A DNA stretch of 64,000 nucleotides from Paraspadella gotoi (lineage: Eukaryota > Chaetognatha): positions 24,529,649 through 24,593,648 of the forward strand of contig CM119263.1 of the NCBI GenBank assembly GCA_051294375.1. The letters are read 5' to 3'. Below, piece by piece: positions 1-12,807 of this stretch. The stretch's first letter is position 1, and every line of letters begins with the position of its first letter. Under the pieces are notes generated by a model. It was given only the letters and a program-made list of their open reading frames with translations, did not search any database and was not told the DNA's origin. The translations under genes were made by a program, and so were the position numbers.

Positions 1-536
1 GAAAAAAAACAGATCGTGAAAGCGCTTTTAGATCAAGTCGCGTCTCGACGAGATTTGTTGAAAATTGAAAATAGGAAACAAAAAGTATCAAAGAAAACAC
101 AAAAGTTTAAAAAAAAAGAGAAGCCAATTTCAGAATATTATGAAAGAGAAAAGTAGTGTTTTAAGCTAAAGAAAAATAAAACCTAAAACAAAGGGGGCGA
201 AAAATGAAAAAGCAAGGAGCGGATTCATCCGATAACAAAAAGCAGCCGAAGATCCGGAGAGAAATTTGAGCCAAAAACTCAATCAAAAAATGGTTTTTGT
301 GCGAGCCAACTATTTCTTTGTCTCCGCGATCGAGCATATGGATCTCTCACATCCATCAATAGACTCCATCAATCTACGACTCCATTCAAAGTTAATCCAT
401 TCAATTTCTCGACTCCATTCAATCCAAGATTTCTGCGACGTGTGATTTTTTCACTCTCAACTGGATTTCGCCCAGGGGATTTTTACTCCATCCCTCATCT
501 TTTTGGCGGCTTCCTGCAGGCATCGGCGACGACGAC

Positions 537-567
<31 letters not shown>

Positions 568-1190
568 AGAAGAAGAATGATAACGAACGATGACGACGAC
601 GAAAACAGAGACGAAGCAGAAGAAGAGGGATGATTTTACTTAGGAATGATATTAACCCCCCCCCGCCGTCTCTCTTTTTTTTTCTTCTCTCTTTCTCCCT
701 TCGTTCCCATTATTATAATCCTCTCGCCTCATTAACGCGGTCACTTGTTTCATAAGCGATAAAGAGCGCGCTGCTTCGGATCGTTTCGACTAGGGCTCTT
801 CGTCCTTTCGTTCGTTCTTTGGTTCGTTCGTTCGTTCTTTCGTTCGACGCTGTTTCGTTTGTCCTTTGTTTGTTAGTCTCTTTGTTCGTTCTTTGTTCGT
901 CATTGTTCTTTTACCTGAGATCTTTCTTCTCTGTTCTGTCGTCATCCTTCGTCGATAATTAAGATATGCGCGTCATGTCATCGTCGTCATCGTTGTGAGG
1001 GAATTAATCAACACTGATGCTCGTCGTCGTCGTCGATATTTTTAAAGTAATTTTTTTTTTCAGTAGACTTTCTGAAGTAAAAATATATTTGTAATTATAA
1101 TTGTCTACTTGTCCACTTGTCTAATAATTCACACGAGTCATCATTACCGTTTTCATCGTTTCAAAAACTGTCATCAACTTACGAAATGTC
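1..1190. other. Non-coding, low-complexity stretch
   Basis: A-rich start, then (CGA)n at 529–570 and CGTTCGTTCTTT-type repeats at 800–900. No exon-like frame seen. Confidence 0.6.
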
Positions 1191-1191
1191 A

Positions 1192-1467
1192 TTATTTTGA
1201 GACTTTCTCCCCGTCATCACCGTCGTCGTTCTCATCGTCGTCGTCATCATCATTGCCTTCATCGTCCTTCTCTCCTTCGCCCCCCTCGCCCCCCCGGTCA
1301 TGGGCTTCGCTACTCCCACTTTGTATTCTTCGTTCCGTCAAATCGAGCGCATTATTAAAAGGGATGAATATTCTGACCACATCCTCTTTTTTTTCGCACT
1401 TAACTCTGTCCAGTGACTCGTCGTCCATGACGGAGGCGATCCTCATTCCAGTCAGCGTTTCGCTCAT
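1192..1467 (-). CDS. Weak candidate: 91-residue protein with acidic tail
   Basis: ATG in a fair context (A at -3) opens a frame with a non-repetitive first half (MSETLTGMRIASVMDDESLD, then VVRIFIPFNNALDLTERR) followed by Gly/Glu-rich and poly-Asp sequence from an imperfect (GAC)n tract. No neighbour exon and no known domain. The acidic half is what any degenerate (GAC)n tract would encode, so only the first half argues for coding. Confidence 0.25.
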   Translation of the reverse strand: MSETLTGMRIASVMDDESLDRVKCEKKEDVVRIFIPFNNALDLTERRIQSGSSEAHDRGGEGGEGEKDDEGNDDDDDDENDDGDDGEKVSK

Positions 1468-1580
1468 TATCTCTTTATTATAACGATGTTGACCGATATA
1501 TTCGAAGCAACAGTTCTTGACGTATATTTAACTTGGTTTCGATTTGACTTTCTTCTCGTGTCTTTTTTGAGATTTCTTTT

Positions 1581-1886
1581 ATGAAATTGGTGCAACCAAT
1601 ATAAAAATTATCCATTCATTTAATAAATAAGCTATCTTGCCTCTGACTTTGGACAGGCTTTGGTGGTTTAAGGCCTCCATCACTCTTACAAGATAATGAC
1701 ATAGCAGGTCCTTACAAGCTTTCAATCAAGACTCTCTCACAGTCTCGTTTATTCACTCCCAGAGTACCTGGCTTTCCTATCAATGAAGTGGAAAATATTT
1801 CAAAGAATGTTTCAATTGTATGAAAAGACCACTCCCTTAAGTATTAGATCGGGGAATACTTATTGTACTCCGCACTAGCATCAAAT
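1581..1886 (+). repeat. Interspersed repeat family, copy 1 (R plus interior)
   Basis: Begins ATGAAATTGGTGCAACCAAT (a short hairpin), continues through CTTTGGTGGTTTAAGGCCTC and on into an interior segment ending near GCACTAGCATCAAATTG. Matches the reverse complement of 18791–19250 over most of its length. Confidence 0.85.
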
Positions 1887-2158
1887 TGTGATATGTGATA
1901 ATTAATTTATTGAATAACTTCTCTCTAGTCGTCAAGCAACACTCTCAATTCTTGCTTGTTGTGACAGTTTCGAATCAAAATCGTGTGAATGAAATTTCCA
2001 AATAACATCATTAATTTACTCAGTGGCCAATGGCCAAGTCTTTTCTCGTCGCAGCAGTACTAAGTTGCTCCTCCAGTCCAGCCTCTATTTAACCCACCTT
2101 TTTTCGCCACAAACGCCTTCTCTTCTCCAACCACAATTTCTTCTTTCGATTGTCTCTT

Positions 2159-2159
<1 letters not shown>

Positions 2160-2199
<40 letters not shown>

Positions 2200-2200
2200 T
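2160..2200. repeat. (GTC)n
   Basis: Pure GTC/GAC trinucleotide tract, one of many of this class (others at 529, 8903, 10824, 20372, 30066, 30603, 31618, 48688, 53079). Confidence 0.95.
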
Positions 2201-4369
2201 CCCCCTGGCCTCCGCTTTCGGTCATCACAGACTATCAACCCCATTATTACGTCATTAAAAAGAAGAAGCATCTGATTTCGGGCCGGGCCCGTCGTAGCCC
2301 GACGAAGGCCGACGAAGCCCGACGCAGCTCGACGCTGCGCTCCCGCTGCCCGAAACCGCCCGCTCAAAACGGTTCGTTCAGATCGCCCGCTTAGTCCGCC
2401 CGTCCGGGACGGACCGTCGCCATGACCCGTCGACTGGCATTGATACAGCGTTGGCAGCCGCCGCCACCGCTGCTACCGCCGCCACCGCCACCGCCCCCGC
2501 CTCTTTCCTTCGAATAATGAGACTCATTTTTATCATAAACGGTTTTTTTTTTTATCATAAGCCCGGCGAGCGATTTCGGGCAGAGGGCGTGAGGTGATAA
2601 TGAAATGGGGAGGGAGTTATGACTTAGTGGCTCACTATATTCTTTTTCAAGCGAACTATCTGTTTGCAACTTATAATTTTAAGATATTCTATTCATAAAC
2701 GTTTTAGTTCTGATTGCAAGATCCTTGTCTCTCTCTCTCTCTCCAACTCTCTCCCTCCTCTTCCCATCTCTGTTTTTTTTTTCTGCCAGTTGGCGACAAC
2801 GCCTCTCACCCACTTCTCCTCTTCTTCCTCCTCCTCTTCCTCCTCCAACGCCCCCGCGCTCATCAACCCTTTGTCAACTCTCCTTTCGCCCTCAGAGTCG
2901 CCACCTCTTCGGCGCCGCCTCCCCTATCCTCAAACGCCACAGACCCTAACCCCAAGCCCCCAGTCTCTTCCCCCCCCCGCACTCGCCGCCACGCCCACAT
3001 TCTGCCCCGGGCCTCTGCCCATTGCCTTCGTTAATCGTCCCTTTAAGCGAGCTGAAACACCTTTGACCGCGGCCTGACCGCGGTCCGACCGCGGCGCGAA
3101 AGACCGCAGTCTGACCGCGCGAGTTAACCGATGCCGAACACAAAAAAAAAAACGGGACAGAAGCTAAAAATTTTCGGCGGGACAGAAGACTGACTCAACG
3201 GACTCAAGAGGTCGTTAGTCAATTAAATACTAAACTAAATGAAAGAAGATTGAACACCTTTTCGGGTAATTATAAGAATAATTGAAGAACCAGACCAAAG
3301 ACAGTCCGACGCAAACACTAACGACAAGAGCTTGAATGACCACAGGGACATGTAAAGTTGCATACATAAAAAGATAGAAATCACTAAAACGAGGACAGAA
3401 GCCTCTAAAAGCCGGGACAGAAGCCTCTGAAGTCCGGACAGAAGCTCGACAAATGCTCGACGGACGAAACGCAACATTTATGTAAATTTAACCCTTTCTC
3501 GCTTCGCGGTCAGAGTAATCGGTTTTTCATGGCCGATTGAGAGACGCTTTCTTGCCTTCGTTGGCCAAATCGGAAAAGGATCTTTCTCTTTTCCTGTTTA
3601 GTTGTCTTTTCGTTTCAGTAAAAGCTTCAATTTAGGCGAGCCCTCAATTGTAATTTTAACGTGTGTTTTTTCCCCAAATAAAAAACAAAAATAAATAATT
3701 CTAAATTTATTTTTATATATTAACTAATTTCACATGTATAAAGTAAGTTTTTCGTTAAACATATTTTTCCTTCACTTGGTCCCAAACCCATTGGTTAACC
3801 ATTTAAAACAACATTCACGGTCGACCGGGCGCGAAATTCGCTCCCAAAAAAAACCTCTTCGCCTTTAGTTTTCTTGTTGGTCATCGCCCGCCTCGTGACA
3901 GACCGCCCCCGATCGGGCGCGCCCTCAAAACAGGGGCGCGTTCACCCCTCCGTCCAGATGTCCTTCTGCCAAATGGTTCATGCAGATGAATCCGCGACCG
4001 GGCCGCCCCCGTCGTCGCCCCTACAGCCGCCGCTGCCGCCGCTGCCGCCGCTGCCCCTGCCGCTGCCCCTGCCCACCGCCTCGGACGCTGGTCAAGTATC
4101 ATTTTCGTGGTGGTGTAAGTCTAATGACGCTGAAAGGATCCACCAACGTTCTGACTCCCGACAAGTTGGACCGACGTGTTCGGCCAAAAAACGCCGCCGA
4201 CGAAACTGAGGGGGGGGGGAAGAAATTTGTGAAGGCGGCAATAGTCAGGGACGATGAAAAGGGGAAAAAGAAAGAAGAGAAAGTTTGAAAGTAAGCTAGT
4301 GAAGAGACAGTGATAATTGTTATTTGTTAGTGACAGAATCGTTCAATGTAAGCAGTCCTTGAGCTTCGG

Positions 4370-4500
4370 ATCAGGCTGTCACACCGTGTTACAGGTGGGT
4401 TAAGCGCCCCGTCCCTTTTAACTACTAGGCGACCACCGGGCTAGAATCCCGGACCTTTGGGTTGGGAGGCGAATGACTTGCCTCCGGCACCAATGGCCGC
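4370..4500 (-). mobile_element. tRNA-Gly-derived SINE
   Basis: On the minus strand, CATTGGTG begins the head, followed by ATTCGCCTCCCA (anticodon loop with CCC) and the T arm CCGGG-ATTCTAG-CCCGG at 4452–4436. These match tRNA-Gly(CCC) segment by segment, but the D arm is disrupted, the anticodon stem is not paired and the T loop has diverged. That makes it a SINE head rather than a working tRNA gene. A body of about 60 bases follows toward 4370; its end is not clear. Only one copy was noticed. Confidence 0.6.
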
Positions 4501-4880
4501 TGATGAACGGTTGGTGGATTTTAGTCCACCATACTAGGATATATATTATATAATATCCTTAACCCACTAACCTTCATTATTGTCTAGTTAAAAAAAAATA
4601 GTTGGACCTGAAGATTCTGCGAACGCATCTTGAGGTTACTTGACACTAAATATTTTGTCGCGTGTATTCATGTATTCATGAGGCCCAAAAAATATCTCTT
4701 TTACTATTTTTACTAGTTTTAGTAATCGTCGGCCTCTTTTATAATGTAAACATTGCAATACTATTTTGTTTATATACTATTTTCAGTTACTAATAGACAA
4801 ACCTTGTCATCCCCATTCGAAACTTTTTTCTAAAGGATTTCAAAAACACCTTTCCGTTTCCAGGCAAAGGGCGCGTCCAG

Positions 4881-4883
<3 letters not shown>

Positions 4884-4952
<69 letters not shown>
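4884..4952. repeat. (CT)n
   Basis: Uninterrupted CT dinucleotide run of about 68 bases. Confidence 0.95.
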
Positions 4953-4955
<3 letters not shown>

Positions 4956-5427
4956 CCCCGACTTAATCGCAATTCTAAATCAGGGGACTAAATCGTCGCC
5001 TAAATCGTTAGGCGAATCGTTAGTCGCGTCGTTAGCCAAATGGTTAGCTAAATCACGGCTCGAATCAGTTCCCCTCACTCTCCCGACAAAATTTCCCTTT
5101 CGTTTTTCTAAATGACTAAGAATGTGATTAAGGGGGGACTGCGTTTTCCTCGCAAGTTTAGGCCTGATCTTCTCTCTCTCGGTGATGAGGTCGGGTTCTC
5201 TACGGTGTCGGTCGTCTCGTCTCGTCTCTCCTCGCTCCTTCTCTCCTCTCTGTGCCTCTCTGCTCTCTCTCTTTCTCTCTCTCTCTCTCCTCCTCTCTCT
5301 CTCTGGAGCTGGCGATTTAGTTCTACAGGTAAGTCGTTCAAACATACGTTTTTAATCTCTCTTTGTTTACAATCATATTAACATTTCTTAAGCGTCATCA
5401 CAAGCACAGGGAGTATAATTATTTTCT

Positions 5428-5502
5428 GAAAAATTTTCATAATGGGATTTACTGAGCTTTTTTTTCCTCTTAGCACAGTCAATACCATTATGAAAATTTT
5501 TC
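5428..5502. repeat. Perfect 18-bp inverted repeat, 39-bp spacer
   Basis: GAAAAATTTTCATAATGG at 5428–5445 is exactly complemented by 5485–5502. Would form a stem-loop in RNA or mark the ends of a tiny inverted-repeat element; no target-site duplication is evident. Confidence 0.8.
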
Positions 5503-5690
5503 AAAAAATAAATTCACATTTGTTTTCTGACATAATTGTATAATATACTTTCCTTTAAACTATTCGATGAGATTCGGCGGGGGTTTTTTTTACAAAAGGC
5601 CGGCCACGGACCCGGGAAAGGTGGTTTGGTAACGGTGAGCAGCAGGAGCAGCAAGTGACGGGCCAGGTGCAAACAAACCGCCAGCGCTTT

Positions 5691-5721
<31 letters not shown>

Positions 5722-6090
5722 TCGGGTCGACCTTGGCGAACGTCAAACGAAAATGGAGGTCGAAAAGTCAAAACTCGGTTTTAACGGAAAAACGACCGCC
5801 GACAAGACCGACAAACTTTGTCGGCAAGACCGACAAAGAAAAGAAAAACAACGGAAACAAAACTCAGATGTGTACTAACTATATGTATATAAAATAAGAT
5901 TGAAAATGAAATTTCATTAGTTTTTACAATACGTTGAATCTTAATAATACGGGGAAATAGGCGCATATGCACATTATTGCATAATGATGCATAATGATAG
6001 TAAATTTCTAACCACTGCAGTATATATTATTATTTTTATATTTTGTGTTTAAAACTTATTTCCTGTTTTCGTTTTATTAATGTTCCCCCC

Positions 6091-6091
6091 C

Positions 6092-6147
<56 letters not shown>
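6091..6147. repeat. (CT)n
   Basis: CT dinucleotide run with one early CTGT interruption. Confidence 0.95.
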
Positions 6148-6150
<3 letters not shown>

Positions 6151-6447
6151 CGACTCGGCTCCTGACACGCCCCTAACCCACGTCAACATAAACAACAATT
6201 TGAGACTGAGCTGTGACTAAGAATCCGTTGGTTGAGACAAAGTGTCTGCGACACGGGTCACCCCCTGCCCCACCCTCCTCAACCCCGCTCCTCTTTCCCC
6301 ACCCCACCCTTCGACTAATGCGCCCTCTCTTGTTTCACCTCTTCCCGCCTCGCTTGTTTTTACAATGGAAATGAGGCCGATTTCGAACCGTTTTACCGAG
6401 GCTGGTTTCCGAGGGAGCCGAGCGAAGAGAGCGAAGGGTGTGAAGTG

Positions 6448-6492
6448 GGCCGGTTGCCGGTTGCCGGTTGCCGGGTGCCGGGTGCCGGGTGC
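6448..6492. repeat. Heptanucleotide repeat (GGTTGCC/GGGTGCC)
   Basis: Three GGTTGCC units then three GGGTGCC units. Confidence 0.85.
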
Positions 6493-8467
6493 AGGCCACG
6501 TCAGTGGCACCTGCTGGTCCCTTTTGCGTAAATCGGGACTCGTTATCGTGCGGCGATTGTAAACTACTTTGCGTCTTTGGTCACGACAGGGGGAAATATT
6601 TATAGTTTGTACAGCTTTTTTAGAATTTGGACGAACTTTAGGCCCTAAATTAGGATGAAGTTAAAATGGTTTTATTTATTTCCTTTCGAATAATTCGACG
6701 CCCATTCTTCGGATTCTATGGTATTGGTCTCACAGTCCTAATGTAACTAATCATCACTACATTTAACCCTTTTTTCGAACTACCGACCCTGCTTAACGCT
6801 CTCTACTGTCCTTTCGCCCGGCGCAGAAGGAGAACGGGATTGGGCAAGGCAGCGAGGCCTTCGCCGGCCAGTCATTAGCCTAATAGGGGTCAGTCGGAGC
6901 CCATATCGACAAACAGGCATTCCAGGGCCAAACTTCAGTTTAACTAATGACTTTCAAAGTCATTAGGACTTTTTTTTTCCCCTTTTCTCTATTGCTTTCT
7001 CTGTTTCTCTCTCTCTCTCTGCCCAGTGAGTGAGAGAAAAAAAAAAGGGGGGGGGAGTCGCCATTAGGAAAAAGGCCACCATTTGGCCGCAACCGATCTT
7101 TTTTTTTTTCTCGTCCTTTTCTTTCCTTTCTCTTTCTTTTGCCGCAAACGAAACTGGCAAAAACCAATTAACACTTTGACCACTTTTTTTTTCACCTTTG
7201 AACAGCTTTTTCCCTCTCACAAGGAAAAACAAGAAAAAAATTTGTTCAGTTTTTTTTTCTCGGTTTTTTTTTTTGTTGGTTGGCTTGCTAATTAATTTAA
7301 ACGACTGAAAAACCTACCTGGTCAAGAATTCATCTTTGCCAATATGGCTACCTTTTAATTAAAAATTATATATTAAACGTGTTCTAATTCATATATGTTT
7401 CGAATCAAAGATGCCAGCTCTGGCGTCAGCTGAAGCAGGCGGTAGGCGCGTTCCTCAGACTGTCCCTCGGGATGAAGAGACCCTCAGTTTTAGTTTTCCC
7501 TCTGTATTAATTACTTGGACCTTTGGAAGCGAATCGTGGCATCTGGTGGGCGTGGTGGCGCCATTGCCCGGGGGCATCGGCGCCTCGAGGATTCGTGACG
7601 AGGCAAAAATTTGAATATGATTAAACTGTCGTTCCTATCATAATGTTGCTTTTGCGTTGGATGACTCTCTTCTGCTGAGCCTTAGAGCCATATCCCATAC
7701 GTATGTTAGATGTTATTTTATGTCGTTTTCGTTGTTTGAAATAACCAAAAAAAAAAAAAAAAAATAGTTTGGCTGCTGATGTGGTGGAGATATCCTCGGA
7801 GACAAAATTGATTCACTAATTTTGCAGCTTTTACGAAAAAGATTGATTGCTAATTCATATAGACATAATTTTCAAAACAAGCAAAGCTTTAGGAAGTTAA
7901 AGCAATTGAGATTCAAGAGATTATTGGTGCCAGTAAATATATATTATATATAGTTGATATCCATCATGTTTTGGTTCTGACAAACTCTGAATTCGTCTTT
8001 TCCGCCCGCGATCGACGTCTTCATCGTCACCAGGCCTCGTTTTGACCCGCCGCCGCCGCCTCCGCCGCCTCCGCCGCCGCCGCCGCCGCCCACCCCAACA
8101 AACGAGCGACGCTTCCATTATGCGCGTTTGGCCGCAAAGTGATGAGGCCAATCAGAACCGGCGGACGCCCGCGGCCGGACCTCCCGGGCCGGGCACCCGC
8201 GCAAGGACCCCTGCGCCTGATAAACTCGGATGACCAAACCCAGAACAGACGCGTCCGAGAATCCCACGCCGCCGCCACTGACGCTACTCCTGCCGTTGTT
8301 TCCAGCAAAATTGTGATAATCGTGAATGCTCTTGTCACTGTCATCGATAGAACTTTAAATTGGCATCAAAAGACGCGCAGTAGGGATAAAAAAGCCAAAG
8401 GAAATAAAATTAGCTTCTTGAAGTGGCTGGAAAAAGCGAAAAAAGAATTTCCAACATATAAATTATA

Positions 8468-8798
8468 ATAGAGAAGTAAAGAGAATCGAAATGACTTCCT
8501 AAAATAGAATAGAGAAATAAAGAGAAGCAAATGACTTCCAAAAATATAATAGAGAAGTAAAGAGAAGCAAATAACTTCCAAACATAGAATGGAGAAGTAA
8601 AGAGAAGCAAATGACTTCCCAACAAAGAACAGAGAAGTGATGAGAAGCAAATGACTTCCAAACATAGAATGGAGAAGTAAAGAGAAGCAAATGACTTCCC
8701 AACAAAAAACAGAGGAGAAAATGACTTCCCAACAAAGAACAGAGAAGTAAAGAGAAGCAAATGACTTCCAAACATAGAATGGAGAAGTAAAGAGCAGC
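8468..8798. repeat. Minisatellite, unit about 41 bp, about 8 copies
   Basis: Units built on AGAGAAGTAAAGAGAAGCAA and ATGACTTCCAAACATAGAAT alternate with a CCCAACAAAGAAC variant. One unit is truncated near 8705–8720. Long frames on the minus strand here are a by-product of the repeat. Confidence 0.85.
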
Positions 8799-9660
8799 AG
8801 GAGACATGAGACGGAATTTATAAACGATTTTTAGTAAAGGGGGAGCGAGGGAGTGCAGGCCGGGGTAGACTAGGGAGCCCAATGGGAATTCGGGCCCTAA
8901 ATGACGACGACGACGACGACGACGACGACCGCGATGGCCAGTAATGAGTTTGGTCATCGGCCCTTCGGTATCCACATCGGTGGGCGAGGGACCGAGGGCC
9001 ATCTACCATAATGGAGGAGAGAGTTTATGACGAAATTTTCGGCAATATAAACATATTTTTTTCACATTATCGCTGTTACATTTGCCAATATTAATTTAAT
9101 TCAATCAGTTCAGGGTGAAGAGCGGACGAATTTCTAATATTTTCAGAAGGAGACTCGCACTCTGTGCCGAACGGTTAATTTTTAGGTGCATATGCTAATT
9201 GCTAATGGTTATGAAAATTTCAGCGCTTCTCGCCTCATAGTTTCTTCCGCTGCAACTTCTTTTTATGCTTTGATAACGAGGAATACCTTAGGCTTAGGCG
9301 ATGTACCGATGTTTTAATTTTAATTCGAACTTTGTATTTTTTCTTTCTTTATTTACATTTACATTTTTTGCCGATCCATATCGGACTTTCATAATTTTTT
9401 TCCTCTACCCCCGGTTAATTATTTTCTTCGTTCTTATTTCTCTCGAAGGCTTTGACACCGCGAAGGTTCCCCGGCGTTAATCGGCATTCTCCAGCGCGCC
9501 CCGGAGTTTTTTCGGCGCCCCAGGGTCGTCGGGATAAGCGGCGTTGACTCGCCGATGCTCGCGCCCCATTAGACGCCAAAACGAGGCGGTGACCTCAAGA
9601 GGGAAGGGCGACCCGGAAAAAGAACGCAACAACTCTCTCTTTTTCTTTTTTTTCCTCCCG

Positions 9661-9664
<4 letters not shown>

Positions 9665-9752
<88 letters not shown>
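9665..9752. repeat. (CT)n
   Basis: About 88 bases of pure CT. Confidence 0.95.
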
Positions 9753-9756
<4 letters not shown>

Positions 9757-10318
9757 CGTCTTCGTCGCTAAAAGGGCAGAAAATAATCGATTAATGAAGT
9801 GAGCTCCCGGGGTCTGACTGAGGCCAACGCTGGGGTCGAAGGTTCCGGACGAGAAATAACGGGGAGGCGAGGAGAGAGAGAGAGCAGAGAGAGAGAGAGA
9901 AGAGAGAGAGAGGAGAGAGGAAGGAGAAGAGAGAGAAGAGAGAGAGGTTATAGAAAATTATACAGTAATTTGCAGCGGGGCCAAGTATTATCCAGTAATT
10001 TTGAAATTCACAAATGCCACTTTAGGAGAGTCGCGATTAGGTCGAGGTAAAAGCGACTTTGAAAAGAAATAGGGAGAGAGGGAGAGAAAGAGGAAAACAG
10101 AGAGAGAGAGGCAACTTTAGACATTTTGGCGAAGCGTCGAGGCAGACGGAGAAAAGTGAGAGATAAACTTTATCATAAAGAGCAAAAAAAAAAAGAAAAG
10201 AAAAGAAAATGGAGAAAAGAAACTATTATAAAAAGAGGGAAGCGTAAATCCACTGTGGAATATTTAGAGAGATAAAGACGAAGAGCTTTTAGAGGGCAAT
10301 CAACTGGAAAGGAGGATA

Positions 10319-10432
<114 letters not shown>

Positions 10433-10722
10433 GGCTGAAACTTAATCCAAAAGGAAGAGAGAGAAAGTTGATCCCTTTCCATTATGTAAACAATGAGCCG
10501 GATTTTAGAAAAGAAAAAAGGATATAATATAAAAAAATTTTTAAAAAATCGTTTCGCATTTGAGCGACTTTCACCTCGCCCTATCAGCACAGCGCCCTCT
10601 CAGCGCCCAAATTCCATACACTGCAGAGCCGAGGCTAAAAGATGTTCCATTTATCGGCATTTCTACATATGAAAAAATTAACAAGCAATTATAGAAACGG
10701 CATAATTTTGTTTGACTCTAGA

Positions 10723-10804
10723 CTTTACTTTACTTTACTTTACTTTACTTTACTTTACTTTACTTTACTTTACTTTACTTTACTTTACTTTACTTTACTT
10801 TACA
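10723..10804. repeat. (TTTAC)n pentanucleotide array
   Basis: About 16 exact TTTAC units, followed 20 bases later by a (GTC)n tract at 10824–10861. Confidence 0.95.
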
Positions 10805-10824
10805 TTTTACGAAAAACAAGCTAT

Positions 10825-10862
<38 letters not shown>

Positions 10863-11167
10863 AATCTTCTAAGAGAAAGAAGACGGAGTAGCTCGATTCC
10901 CTCGCCAACGCGATTCGCGTACCAGCCGCAGCCTTCCCATCGGCAGCCGCGGCAGCAGCGGCAGGATTCGGACGTTGGTCAGTAGCTAAAAATCGCGGAG
11001 GCATCGAGGGCGAGAACTAATGAGGAAGGGGCGGAGACGCTGGCTGACGCGTGACCATGGAAACGAAAAAGAAACGGAGGAAGCGGGGGAGGAAGAGAAA
11101 GGTTAGAGATCGAAAGAAAAAGAGGAAAGTCTCAAAGAGAATATGGAGAAAAAGAGAGATATAAGAA

Positions 11168-11244
<77 letters not shown>

Positions 11245-12237
11245 GCCCTCCTCTCTCTCTTCTCACGTCTCAATTCTCTCTCTCTCTCTAACAAACAAGG
11301 AAAAAAAATGTCGAAACAAAGGATTTCTTAATCCTCATCTATGACGACGACGACGACAGAAGACCTCGAAGACCTTTTGTTTGCTTTAGCCTTCTTTGGC
11401 CCCATTACCATATTTGGGGGTCGAACGGCGAATTACGTCCATAAGCGACCCACGGGCCGGTCGCCGGTCGCCGTTCGGCCGGAGACGGGAGAAAGAAGTT
11501 GCATAATTGGACCAAGGTCGGATTAATGAGTTTGTGTCGATTGAGTGAGACGACGACGTAGCCTAACAAGTCGTGATTCGGTTCACACAAAAACGAGACG
11601 AAGATCTTTGAGACAAGATGGCCGGACATGGACAGCTAACATTAATCAATCGAATAATATTAACGAGAAAGAACGCTTAGAGTGAAGAGTCCTTGGGCCT
11701 TGGCTTTGAGTTGACATTACAACGCGATCAAAAAGAGGTTGTTGAAACTAAAAAATAATTCTTGCAAATTAAAGTGAAGAGAAGAAACATATTTCTACTA
11801 GAATGTTATGTAAAACAACGGAAATTAATTAAAAATAATGTCTTACTTATTCTTATTTCTTACTTAAACGACTTTTCAGCATCGATAATGACAATCGTTT
11901 GTCAGTCTGCCTTCCTATCCACCTCCACAGTCAAGCCAATGCGTGCGTCGTTGCTGCTTCCCCAAACTTCTTTCCATCGACCATCGACACGCCCCCCACC
12001 CCGGTCCCCCCCCATCTCAACCCCTCCAGCCGCCTTTCCGCTTCCACCGGAAGACGTTTCTCTTCGCTCGGCGATGATTTGTGTCACCAACTTTCCAACT
12101 TCCCCGTTAATGGAACGGAAAATAGAGTCATTCTCATTCTCTCTCCTCCGCCGCCGCCGAAACCGAAGAATGGAATTCCTTCCTTTTTCAAAAAAGAAGA
12201 CTTACCATTAAGGAAACGGCGAGGCGAGTTGGGTTTC

Positions 12238-12290
<53 letters not shown>

Positions 12291-12423
12291 GTCTCCGTTT
12301 CATAACGATTATCACTATGTTCACTAATCTTCAAAACTTTACTCAAATACTTTCGTCTAAAGTACGAAACTGAAACGGGTAATTTTAGTATTTTAATTAA
12401 GCTATATTTGATATAATTAATAA

Positions 12424-12429
12424 TTTATT
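12424..12429 (-). terminator. Polyadenylation signal AATAAA of the receptor cyclase gene
   Basis: AATAAA on the minus strand about 110 bases after the TAA that ends exon 8. Canonical hexamer at a normal 3'UTR distance; AT-rich DNA follows. Confidence 0.6.
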
Positions 12430-12537
12430 ACGTTACAAAGCTATATGAACAAATTTCAAAAGTTTTCACAAAACAAAACTTTGTAACAAACCGCCATCGA
12501 TGTTCAGAACAACTTGGCCCGACATTACTCGTCCCAT

Positions 12538-12807
12538 TTAATTTGATTCCAGCTGAGGGAACACCGCCTCCAAAGTTCGTTTCTTTAAACTGAAGACGCT
12601 CTTCGGTCCGGAGTTTTTGTCGTTGAGGAAGACTTCCTCGTCGTCGACGGTGTCCACCTCCTCGTCAATCTCGTCGAGAAATATGTCGGAGGTGGGGTTG
12701 TTGAACATATCGAATCGTTTGTCCTCGACCAACTCCTGGAACATCTTGTCCACGATCAAGGGCAGGCCGTTCGAGCAGGAGTTGCCTTTCGACGATACGG
12801 GAGATTC
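12538..12807 (-). CDS. Receptor guanylyl cyclase exon 8: acidic C-terminal tail and stop
   Basis: Acceptor TGTACAG|GAATCT in phase 0; 89 codons then TAA. The tail is Ser-rich first, then strongly acidic (DEIDEEVDTVDDEEVF), and ends LEAVFPQLESN. No recognised domain. It is assigned to this gene by strand, phase, GC-rich third positions and the polyadenylation signal downstream. Variable C-terminal extensions after the cyclase domain are common in invertebrate receptor cyclases. Confidence 0.75.
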   Translation of the reverse strand, partial: ESPVSSKGNSCSNGLPLIVDKMFQELVEDKRFDMFNNPTSDIFLDEIDEEVDTVDDEEVFLNDKNSGPKSVFSLKKRTLEAVFPQLESN

